This document shows, one piece after another, positions 37,201-49,200 of a stretch of 64,000 nt of DNA. A model generated the notes under the pieces. It was not told the DNA's origin, searched no databases, and worked only from the letters and a program-made list of their open reading frames with translations. Each line of letters begins with the position of its first letter. Position 1 is the stretch's first letter. The DNA lies in assembly GCA_037043235.1 (NCBI GenBank), contig JAWRVZ010000256.1:310001-374000 (forward strand), read 5' to 3'. The position numbers and the translations under genes are program-made. Source of the DNA: Rhodeus uyekii. Taxonomy: Eukaryota; Chordata; Actinopteri; Cypriniformes; Acheilognathidae.

Positions 37201-40200
37201 AACATGCATAACGAGGATGATGTGGTCAAAATACTCATTTGCCTAATAATTCTGCACTCCCTGTATATAAAAACAGATATACAAAGAGACAGTAAATAAC
37301 TAGTCAAGTTAATATTTTCAGTTTAACTCACAGCAAACCAGCCTTCACTGAACACCTTACAAACAAAAATATTTGGTAAGACAGTATAACTAGATAGGTT
37401 TTTCTGATGAATATTAATTATTATGCCATGCTAATCCAGCAGATCTGCCTTACTGAGTTAAGACATGGTTAAGTTTAGGGAAGGGTCTTGATGACCTAAT
37501 CAAATGGACAGCAATTCACTCACAGCAAATGACTAATCATAATAAAAAATACAGCAATTTTTACTCACAAATGTTTGACAACTGTAAAGACTAAAATATC
37601 AGTCAGGTGACTCAAAACAACACCATATGAGATTTTAAAACCGTACAAAAAAAAATTTCATTTGAATTCCTTACCTAATGTTTCTGGGATGTTCCTCCTT
37701 TTACTGGTAGCATCGGACAGCCGGACCACTGTGTCATCTTTACGCTCGGTCTTAAATCGCAGACGCCTAGATTCTTCTACATCTTCCTCTTCCTCATCAG
37801 ATTCCTCCTTTACATCTGCATCCTGCTCTGGCTCAGCTTCTGGGTCGTTTTCATTCTCGACCTGAAGCATACAACACACATAAATCATGCCTCAAGCCAT
37901 GTGATTTTAAGCATCTCCATGAAAATGCAAAAACTGTCTGAAGTAACTATTCTTTACCTCCTCCAATTCTGTGAACTGAGAGCTTTCCTGCTCCTCAGGT
38001 TCCGCTTCATGCTGCTCCTCATCAACCACTTCCTGTTGGCCAGTCTGCTCTTGACTATACTCAGACGGGTATTCATCCACCTGTGAAGAACAAACAAATA
38101 TTTACTCCATTCAATGGAAATTCAATCAGGACTTGAACATCAGAGCTGAACAGATCTCTTGTATATCATGGATTGAAACACTTGTTCCGGTCGGCAGTAC
38201 TAGAATCTGTCCAATGCCACAAAAGACACTGATGAAGAAGATAAAATATTAGAATGAAGCAAAATCACTTCTGAATGAAAATGTTAATGCCACATCAGAG
38301 AGAGAGGCCAGAAAAGCCCAGTGCAGCATTCTGAAGATGGGTCGAGGAGGGGCTGCTGAAGGGGAGTCTTCCTAAATTAGCATAACAGTGGGAGCCCAGT
38401 CTCATTACTATTCCCTATTACCATTCCTGCTGATATTTGAAATTCAATGAGATGTAAATGTTTGACATGATACACAGAGAATGGGAGATAAACATGCACA
38501 CGGCTCAGTGGTGGTGAAAATATCATTGACTGTGTTGTCTTTACACACTCGCTCACATGCACGCGCGAACAGACACAAAGAAATATTCAGCACACGCATA
38601 GCTCACTGACAGGAAAAATATCATCATCTGACTTGAGCAAATTCTCACACACGCTAGAGCACAGAACGCACAAAAGCATCCGCGTCTTCTGCTGACTACC
38701 TTGCTGAACCTCACATCCTCCACCACAGGTCTCGTCTCCATCCTCACAGGATTTGTGCCCGTGTCTGCTTCAATAGTCCACCACAGGTCCATCTCCATCC
38801 CCTGCTATACCTACAGATTCTATTTCGATCCACCTGTTACAGCCTACAGACCCACTAACCCATTTCCCTCTGCTGAAGTAAACATTGCACTTTTTGTATT
38901 AAGGTTTGCATGGGAATTAATTGCCAGATTGTATAGCACTGTACCAGTACCCTGGACCTCCATCCCTACAACACTAGTAATAATTAATTCATTACATTTA
39001 TATAGCGCTTTATCAAAGTCTCTCAAAGTCGCTTTACATGGAAGGGGGAATCTCCTCAACCGCATCTAGTAAAACATCTAGTAGTCAGTAATGTAACTAA
39101 CAATCTGATTAGGTGATTATTTACACAATGTTTGCACCGTTAAAAGTTTACGTTGTGTTATTTTATTTTTTGCTCAACTATATTCTATAATGTAATTAAT
39201 GAACCCTCTGGTTTCTTCAGGCTTCGGTCATTGTTGGGAATCTCTTTAAGCTGGCAGCATTATAAAATTATACAGTGCAGTTCACTTATCTCGAGTCACG
39301 GTTAACTCGCCAATCCTATTATGTTGACGCTTTTTAAGTGGAACCGCCAAACTCCCTATTTGTCTTAGCATTTTCTTTTCGGTAATGTTGATTATTTAAT
39401 GTTGCTGAACACTAATATCTCTAGCACAAAAGAGGGACAAATTCGCCACTTCACATGTTTATCTCGTGACTGAATATAGTACCAAGTTCACTGCGCATGC
39501 GCTGAGTTTGCGGTCCATATGTTCGCTCTGTCAGTGACGCTTCACTCACAGCTTCTCTGAAGTGAAAGCACATTCACATTCTTACGCTTCTCAGCGAGTG
39601 CTGCCGTGGGTCCCATCCCACATCCCAAAGCCTCATCCGCTTCTGTGTGAACATAAAGCCCGCCTTCTCTGATTTGATTGGTTCTCTCAAATATTTTGAC
39701 ATTGGTCAGTAACGAGCGGTAACCGATCAATGAGTATGAGGCTTAGATAAACACAAACACATTCCTGTTTCTGTTCTGACGCACGCTCTGCTCAGCGCCA
39801 CTGCGGATTGAAGAACCCGGTTGTTAAAAGACAACGAATTTGGGACGAATTAGGGACGAAGCCGAATTTGTTGAGAAAGCACATTAGACAGGCAGAACGC
39901 AAGAAAGTATGCAATCTAGTACAGCGTGATGACCTCACGAATATGTTGTGACTGTTTACGCTGTGAGTGAAATTGTGTTTGCAATGTTGGAGAATATGAT
40001 TAAAGGTTTGTATGGAGAATCGAAGGTGTTTTTTATTGTATACTGGTAAATCTCTGTTGTTAGTTGGTGCACATATGCCTTTTGTTGTTAGCAAACATAT
40101 ACAGTGTATGTACGTTTTTATAGCATGCCGATCGCTTCAGCAAATAAATCGCCATATTGGCTGTTTGTTATCTCGATCACCGGTTATCTCAATGCTTTTT

Positions 40201-43200
40201 TGCAACCCCCTGAGGCCATCGAGATAACCGTATTCAACTGTATCTTGTGATAAACATCAGTAAAAAAAAATTATAACATATTGTAATCACAATGTCACAA
40301 GTTCTTCCTCCTTTGTGGCATGTCCTACTCTCCACGCTCAAAGAACTCAAGTAACATAAATAACAAGTAGCAGTAAAATATAACTAGTACAGTAAAAAGC
40401 AACTTAAAAGTCAGTTTTTCTTACTTATAACCATTTATATATACTAGGAGTACATCGACAAATCTTTCACCTTTAGGCACTAGTACATGATTTTAGCAAA
40501 TGACTTTATAGGAATCATTGTGGCTGGGCACCTTTTCTACAACATTTAGACAAGATAAATTTCACTGCTACGGAAAGTCTACAATGCTCAAGCAAACGTA
40601 TATTTGAAGAGACAATGTTTTTCAAGTCATATCCTTGAGAAGAAAACGTGTGCTGTATGCTTCCATTACAAATCTCTCCAGGTCATTTTTCTACAATGAC
40701 TTGAGATCTCAGCAGTAACAATAAGAATTTATAATAAGGTACAGAAGCACAAAGAAACTGGCATTGAACAGACAAACTTGCACAATGTGATGAGAGGGCA
40801 AGCCCTCTGTGCACCTGTCAGTATTGTCCTGGACACCAGTGATCAAGCTATCACCTGCAGAATGATCAACGACATCTGTCCTGCATTAAATGCCAATGAG
40901 AGACAAAACAAAAGGTGCAATCTGATGATCCCCGAGTCCTGCATGATTTCATCAGCCGGTGTCTCTTTGTGCAAACTGACTAAAGCCTGATGCTACAGGA
41001 CCACACATGAAAAGTCACATCTCAAACAGCGCATGAATAGTAAATTGAGTTTGCATAGAGTGCTTAAATGGACAAATTCAAACAGAAATTATGTCAACAT
41101 GCCAGTTTTGGCTTAAGTATCCTAGTAAATAATCGGATACGTCTTAAATTAACGTAAACGGTCGAGAAAGAGGCATGTGTACTGTATCATATTGGATTTG
41201 TGCATTATTATGCTACAGTCATGTTAATCAAACAACAAAAGACAAAGAAATAACGCACTGCTCGACTAAATAAATTTAGTTGTATAAACTTTATTGTACA
41301 TTTATTTGTATCTTTGCTCTATTTTATCTATTGGTGATATTGCTTATAATTTGATTATTTGTTCTTATTTTCTTTATTTTTATTTGACAGTAGTCCTTAT
41401 TTTTTCTGAACAAAGCACATACCGAACCATAGAGAAACCGTGACCCTAAAAACAGTGATGCAAACTAAACCGTGAGTAATCTGAACCGTTACACTCCTAA
41501 TACATACACTAGAAAAGTGTTTTCTGTACTTTTTGCTAAAAAAAAGATTATATATTAATTTAAAAAAATTGCCACAAAAATATAAACCTTGGCAACATTG
41601 GCATATTCACCTGTAGCAAAAAATTAAATAAAAATTATGCATTGGATTATGACGGCCAATACAGATTAAAACAATTGAAAACATTTTCCTGTTTGGAAAT
41701 AACTACATTTTTCCTAAGGTGCTCATTTAAATAAAAAACAAGTGCTAATTACACAACTTATACAATCTTACAATCTCACTTTCATAAGATTTGCAAAATT
41801 GTGATCTCAGACATCACAAAAATCAAGGAGATGTAATGGCTACACCACAATCTTTTGCTATTTCCGACAAGTCCATAAAGTCTTTAAGATACATTATGAC
41901 CTAAAACTGTGGTATAATCTCAGAGAAATTCACTACAAGCAAATATTCTCTGCACAGGACAATAAAGAATTACTGGGGAAAGAAGGCTAATCTGAAGAAC
42001 TGTACACCAAGCATAACACAGATCAAAATGACTATGACATGCATGACACTATGACCACTCAGCACATGAACTGACCACTTACAGGGAAAATGTTTAATCC
42101 TTTAAACCATTCCACACATTAACTCTGGATAAAAGTAAACACAAAGACGCTAAGCTTTAGCAGCTAAGCAACCTTGTAAACATATCATACGGTCAAAGAA
42201 AATGAATTTAAAGCTGAATTTAAGCAATGACAATATTCTTTAAGAGTGTAACATACTGTTTTTACAGTAGTTTATCACTTTTGTATTCACAGCAAAATAC
42301 ATTTCTACATCTGTTGGTCCAATTGTTACTTTCTACTACTGTGAATTTCTACTACACATTAAAGTGAGTGTTTTCCTTTTTTTTTGCCCTACAAAAATTA
42401 AGGAAAATATCCCAGCTCCCAAACCCCCCAAAAAGCAGAAACTAAAATCCCCCTTGGCATAGAGATTTGAATAGACAAAAAATTCTTAAAAAAAAAGTTA
42501 AGATGTGCTATCAGGTGTCGCAGACCCATGTTTATAGATTGGCCCTTTCCCAATCTATTGACCTCTGTCTAATCTGGTTGGACAGATTTCAGCCTAGAAT
42601 TGAATTGAATCTGAAAATTGAATTTAGAATATGTACTGCCTTGTTTTTCCTTATTACATCTTAATAATTGTGTCTGATTCATAAAGGAATCCATCTAGTT
42701 ATACAGTTTGAGTCAATGATGACAATGATCATTTTTGGGTGAACGGTCTCTTTAAGATCCAAGCAAATACATAAACATGTACAGAAAGGACACAACTCAT
42801 CAATCATGCCCCCGTGTCATGCTTGCTAAAGACCACTTTAAAGAAGGTCAATAATCTTTTCACCTACAGCCAACTTTATCAGATCTTCTCTGTGAGCTCT
42901 TCCCATTAGCTAGCATGGATTGGCAGGACATTTGGAGAACAAAGACTGTGAAAAGAGTCTGCCCTGAACAAAACCTTGAGGCCTGAGGGTTACAAAGCAC
43001 GAGTTGTCAAGCTGCAGACGTGGAGGAAATGTGGTGGGGGATTATGGAGAGCGCAAGCAATAGAGATAGCAAAAGAGAGCGTTTCTTACTTGAAAGTCAT
43101 CATCCAGTGGCTCGTCGATCTGTAGGTCCAGAACTTCATCTTGATATCCATCACAATTCTGGTCTACTGTGTATTCCAACCCTTCACCCACTCCTCGGTA

Positions 43201-46200
43201 CTCATCTGCCTCATATTCCCCACCCTGGGAGAAACCCTCTGTCACTTCATAAGCATGTTCATCAGGGTCTTCATCTTGAAGGTGACCAGAGGTGCCCAGA
43301 CTCAGTGTTGCATTTAAACTCAGAGCCTCACCCTGACCACTGGATCAGAGACACAAAGACAAGAGGGTTAAGCTATAATAGATACTGAATTGAAGTGTGT
43401 AAATTCAATTTTGGGGAAAAAAAGGCATTTGATTAAAGCAGAAGGTGTCAAACTTAGTTCAATGTCATCTCTATGTTATGGATGAACTGCTCCATTGATT
43501 TTAGAGAGCTGAAGCTTTGCACAAATTATGTGGTGAAGACCATTTTGACCCCCAAATTGAAAAGTGAACATCTTAGGTAGGGTGCATGCTATATTAATTG
43601 TGAGCATATTTTTCCATACAACAAAAAGAAAAACTTGTAATATAGGCTATTTTGGGCTATATTGCTCTATACTACTCCACTTAAAAGTAGAACTGGAACT
43701 AACTTAAATCTAACGATTATCTTATTTCCAATTAAACACATTTTCATGGTTATTTTAGATGTACATTTATGCATTTGGCAGACGCTTTTATCTAAAGTGA
43801 CTTACACAGTATTCAAGGAACACATTGACTCAGTTCTTGCTTTCACTGGGATCGAACCCATGACCTTGGCATTGTAAACAACAATGCTCTACTGATTGAG
43901 CTACAGGAAAGCTGTAATTAACTATTCAAGTTAATTACTGCTTCTTTTCTAAATAGTCGATTAATCCTGTGGTTAATTTACCAATAAATAATAATAATAA
44001 TCTGTATGTGAACTTTGACCTAATGATACTATTTATGACAAAAGATTTCAAGTTTGCAATTTCTTAAACATTTAACATGAACAACTTATATGTGTATAGC
44101 TAGCATACAAGATTTTATCATGGCTGTACCACCGGGGGCAATTGTCACATTGTGACTTCATTTGCCCAAGCCACATAGCCCAATGTAAGCACCTTGTTTG
44201 TCTGTGTTGACAGGAAGAAGTCTGCCTGGAGAGCTAATCAAAATCAAATTATTGTACATTTTTTAATGATAAACATTAAATGTTTTGGTTTTAAATCTTT
44301 TTTTAAAAATACAATAAATATTATCTCCACATCACTGTGTTATTCTGTTAACGTCTATCTTGTACCATTCCATTAATGTCTGGTTAAACACGGTTCTTGA
44401 CCAAGTTAATTCATGTATTTGAGTAAAATAAATGTTTAAATAATTAATTTCTACAGAAATAGACTTTCTCTTTTTTAATCCATTTGACACCTGACATCTA
44501 AAAGAATTTTAAACGTATACAAATAACAATCTTTAGTAATATTATAGATACTACAGCAGTAAAGTGATTACATTTACAAATTTGGCAGACGCTTTTATCC
44601 AAAGCATTCAAGGAACACATTGAATCAGTTCTTGCTTTCCCTGGGATCGAACCCATGACCTTGGTGTTGTAAACACCAATGCTCTACTGATTGAGCTACA
44701 GGAAAGCTTTTTGATTAGGTTAATACAACTTATTTTTCAGTGTTACAATCACCCCCACCAAGGGGGCAATTATAACATTGACTTCTTGCATTTAATTGAA
44801 TATTATAGTCATGTCCTTATTAGTGAAAATATATAAACAATTAATAATTAGTGCACCTATTTGTTTCTTACATCAAAATATAGTGTACTTCAAGTAGCGA
44901 AGAAATAAAAAACAAAAAAAAATATTGACAGTCGCTCCATGTCTCTCCTACCCAAGCAGTTTCAAATTCATAAATCCTAAAAGTTTTTTGTATTTCTTTT
45001 TTTAACCGTCTGCTGGCTCTATTCAGTTTTTTTACTGTCTGACACTTTCTTGCTGTATGTCATACACACACAGTCCCCCCTCTCTCTCTCTCTTACTCAC
45101 TCACACACACACGCATACCTGGCGTGAAAAAAAAAAAAAAAAAACACACTGATCATAAAAAAAATTAAAAGTTAAAAACGTTGTTTACATGAAAACTCTT
45201 GTTCATTACATTTTTCTTCATAACTGCAACCACATGTGTTGTATACATTGTTGCAAAACTTGTTCTGTATATAGTTTGTTTGTTATCGTGATCAAAACCA
45301 TTGATCTGAAGCTCAATGCTGATGCTGTCATGTAAATTAGTTTTCTAATCAGCAATAAATATAACAATTTCTGATCGACCCATATCAATTGCATGATTAA
45401 AAATAACATATTGGTTAAATCCCCGCCCACTTCCAGGTTAAATTCCACCCATTTTCAGGTTAGGCCCCGCCCAGTCCGAGTACAGATACAGATAATTCAT
45501 ATGGTTAACAGATACAGATAATGCTATACTCGCTCATCCCTAGTTAATACGACTTATTTTTCAGTGTTACAATTTAATCCAAAACACTGTTACAATCACC
45601 CCCACCAAGGGGGCAATTATAACATTGACTTCTTGCATTTAATTGAATATTATAGTCATGTCCTTATTTGTGAAAATATATAAACTCTATTAATAATTAG
45701 TGCACCTATTTGTTTCTTACATCAAAATATAGTGTACTTCAAGTAGCGAGTTAAGAAATTAAAAAAAAATTTTTACAATCGCCCCATGTCTCTCCTACAC
45801 AAGCAGTTTCAAATTCGTAAATCCTAAAAGTTTTTTGTAAAACAAACAACAACTATTAAAGAAAACAACAGTCACAAACACAATATGCATATAGAAGACC
45901 CAAGTGTCTTGTACTCAAAGAAAAGAAACATTAAAAACAGTAAATAACATATCCGTAAAATCAATGTTATACACAACATTAAACAATTATCGGCATTTAA
46001 AATTAACCATTAAAATGGATGGATTTTGCAGTGCCTAGGATTTTATTTGAGAGTGCTGTCGAAGTACCTTGCATTCACATCCTCTTCATCACTTTGCAAG
46101 AGATCATCGTTTAGCTCCTCATCTGAGAGCTCTGAGGGGTTCTGAGGGCGCACAAAAATAAAAACAACAATTAAAAAACCCTTGTTTAATCTGCTTGATT

Positions 46201-49200
46201 TTTTAGCTGAGATTGTTACATATACTGCCTTTTCAGTCTTGAGCATGAAGTACGGCTACTGGAAATTCTGTATTCCAATTGTTAAAAAAAAAAAAAAAGC
46301 TTAATTCATCAACTGAAAAACCAATTATGCCTTCTGCCATTAGAACAACAAGGTAAGAACAGAGGGATATATGACAATGTAGAGTGAAGAGAAACTAGCA
46401 ATGATGAAAATCATTACCTTTTTTGATGACAGCCAATCTTCTTCAAGTAAGTCTCCCTCCTCCAAATCACTGCGAATTGATAAATTAATTAAAAATATGC
46501 TTGTTTCACAATAAATCTCTTTGTAACTACTGACTTCAGCAGAACAAAACAAGATGAACAAGAAGAAACAACTTAATTTGCTCTATATACTCAGGGGTTG
46601 GACAATGATACTGAAATGTCTGGATTTAAGGTTGAGACACACCAAAGAACTAATGTCGGGGGGGGGGGGGGGGATATATATATATTTGTGCTTGAACACA
46701 CCAAAAGCACTACAGACGACTTTCAACTAGCATGCACGTTTTGCGCCTGCGTGTAAAGGAGATAACCATACATACATATTCATCATTCAAAAAAAGAAAA
46801 AGAGTAAGCAAAACTAAGTCTGCACGTATACAAACCATAAACAAAGCAGCGCTTGCTTACCATTTTGAATATCAATCATGCTGATCACGTTCTTTACTCC
46901 ATTCATGTTATAATGAAAACACACGGAGTGGAGTACTAAGGTATGACGATGTAAAATTAGAACAGCCTTCGGTCTGTTCCATCATGACTTCTTAGCTTGC
47001 TTTTATCAATTTAGCTCTAATTTTCTCTCTCTTATTCTCTCATCAGTGGCTCAATTCGACAATTCATTACAGCTAACGGTGCGGAACACGCCGAAAAAAC
47101 TAAGTCTGCCGACATTCAAAAACGACCCGACTTCCGTCGGTTTGGTGCGTCCCTGGCTTTAGACCACAATAGTTAATTAGTATGGTGTAAGGCCTCTTTT
47201 TGCACCCAACACAGCCAATACCAGTCCTTCACATTGGCTAGAGGGATTTTGAGCCATTCCTTATCCAGAACAGTGGCTAGGTCACAATGTGATGCTGGCA
47301 GAGGAAAACATTTCCTGACCCGCTCGAAAACACCCCATAGAACAATAACATTCAGATCTGGTGACTGTGCAGGCCAAGTTCATCTTCACTTTCATGTTCA
47401 ACAAACCATTCTGTCAAAAATCTTGCTTTGTGTATTGGTGCATTATCATGTTGATACACTGCAACCCCTTCAGGGTACAATGATAGAACAATTAGGTCCA
47501 CATGGTCCTCCAGACATGTTTCTGTAGTCCTCAGCAGTGACGATCACTGAACCATCACTGATCCACCCTCATGCTTCAAACTGGGCATGCAACAGTACAG
47601 GTGTTTAGGCTCTTTGGGGCTTCTCCATAAAGTACAATATACCATCCACATGTCCAAGATTTGCACTGCTGGCACCAATGAAACAAAAATGAAGGCATTG
47701 GCACGAGCAGCCGAAACATGGATTTTGACAGTTTTACTGGAAACAGGTCCACTATTGGAGTCAAGGTGCATATTTAATTCTGATTTTTGGTTTTATGCTT
47801 TTTGGATACAATCCGGGTTAGTACCTGACATCCCTTTCTGACAGCTTCCTCTTGAACTGAAAGTTACTTCTGTTGGATATGGTTCATCCTATGTGGTGGC
47901 TTGCCATCATTACCCTGGACACCATACCTCTTGATATACCACAAAGAGTTGCTGTCCTCATCACAGATGCGCCAGCAAAATCACCAAAAACCTCTGCTAT
48001 GTCTCCGATTATTTGGTGTGGATTGCAATATTTTATGTACAGCTGTGCTATTGCTCTAAAAATTGACCACCTGGTTGCACATACATAGGTGTGAAACCTC
48101 CAACACTAAATTGGCCAGTGTTTCAGTTTCATTGCCCAACCCCTGAATCCACTTTGAATGACATGAAAAGTTAATGCTAGAATGCTAGAATTGATTCCAG
48201 GAAACTAATTCTTTTTTTAACAATCTCTTTTTCTTTCAGACTAATAGAGAAATGAAATGTGCAGAGCACAACTGAATCAGCAAAGGGACAGTGATTCAGA
48301 CTTACCTTTCCAAGTCGTCATCGTCGTCTCCTCTCCGTCTTCTTGACCTTTCAGCACCAGGCTTATCGTATTCATCAAAGTCATCATCTACACACAGACA
48401 AGAGAGTGAAGCACATTCATCTTTACTCATCATATATATATATAAAATTAAATGTTGTTTAAATTGTAATAATAATAGTACATGCTCAGATCTTGCACAT
48501 TACACATCAAAGTTTTGTGCTTGAGATGTTAGGTTTCAAGAATCTGAAGCAGCACAATTGTTAGATGAAAGAAATACACTCTCATTGACTCTAGTTTAAT
48601 CTTAACAGAACAGTCCATTGAAATTTAAAACGGTGATCATTTACTCGCATCATTTGTCGTTCCAAACCAATATGCCTTACTTCTCATCCCAATACTCTTG
48701 GGATATTTACGTTCTAATGTAAAGGATATTTATGTTCACTGTCTAAATGCTTTTAAGCCAGCAAGAAAGGGAAGATGCAACAGAAACGGTCTTCTATTTC
48801 CTGTTGTGACACATCAGGCGGGACTTGTTGTCCATCAGGATATGATTACGTCATAGTTTGTCTGCTATTGCTGTGACCTCCTGTAAGGTGACAGAATCTC
48901 CAACCCTCAAAACACACATTATCAGATGCTGCTGCAAGACCATGAACTTACTTTGAGTACAAGGGCACATATTTGAAAAAAGGTGCACATCAATCAGTTA
49001 TAATAAATACTGCAATACAACTCTGCTTATAACCCAATCAATCGCTGACCAAGAAAATAGCATTAAAATGGTGGCAGTGATGCATTGTATGATTGACAAG
49101 TTGAGAGGACCACTACTCACTGATAGAAAAACAACAAACTTAAAATCTATAAAACATCACTACAATAAACAATTGATATATGATCAAGCCTACATTTAAA

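Larger units (their letters stand above)
35415..37674 (-). other. rbm33a intron 7
   Basis: The 2260-nt intron is mostly made up of the Tc1-type transposon at 35711-37263. Confidence 0.9.
38081..43089 (-). other. rbm33a intron 5
   Basis: The 5009-nt intron is the largest. It contains a dispersed repeat with ATAGCGCTTTA (38990-39072), a complete pogo/Tigger-type element (39273-40240) and probably a repeat with ACCGTTACACTCCTA at about 41400-41506. No coding exon was found in the remaining AT-rich sequence. Confidence 0.85.
43340..46067 (-). other. rbm33a intron 4
   Basis: The 2728-nt intron contains two tRNA-derived SINE copies and a duplicated 275-295-bp segment around a hAT-like terminus. 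A microsatellite-rich stretch (TC, CA) lies near 45060-45115, with an A-run at 45126-45144. Confidence 0.88.
46592..48145 (-). mobile_element. Degraded Tc1/mariner-type element, interrupted by a second transposon
   Basis: The left end CAGGGGTTGGACAATGATAC and the inverted right end CAGGGGTTGGGCAATGAAAC form the terminal repeat. Without the nested insertion the element is about 1.0 kb. Remnants of a transposase frame are on the - strand (LKHEGGSVMV at about 47548-47577 resembles the Tc1 motif HGGGSVMVWG). Many stops and indels are present, so it is old and inactive. No adjacent TA was seen. Confidence 0.75.
46470..48305 (-). other. rbm33a intron 2
   Basis: The 1836-nt intron is nearly filled by a degraded Tc1-type element (46592-48145) with another element inside it (46629-47158). 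Confidence 0.88.

Noticed and set aside
43849..43903. tRNA gene on the - strand
   Set aside because: A and B boxes are present but the cloverleaf arms do not pair well and a second copy has the same SINE tail, so it is a tRNA-derived SINE.
47234..48088. Several open frames near 47.2-48.1 kb as genes
   Set aside because: They lie in a degraded Tc1-type element; the only protein-like motif is a transposase remnant on the - strand.
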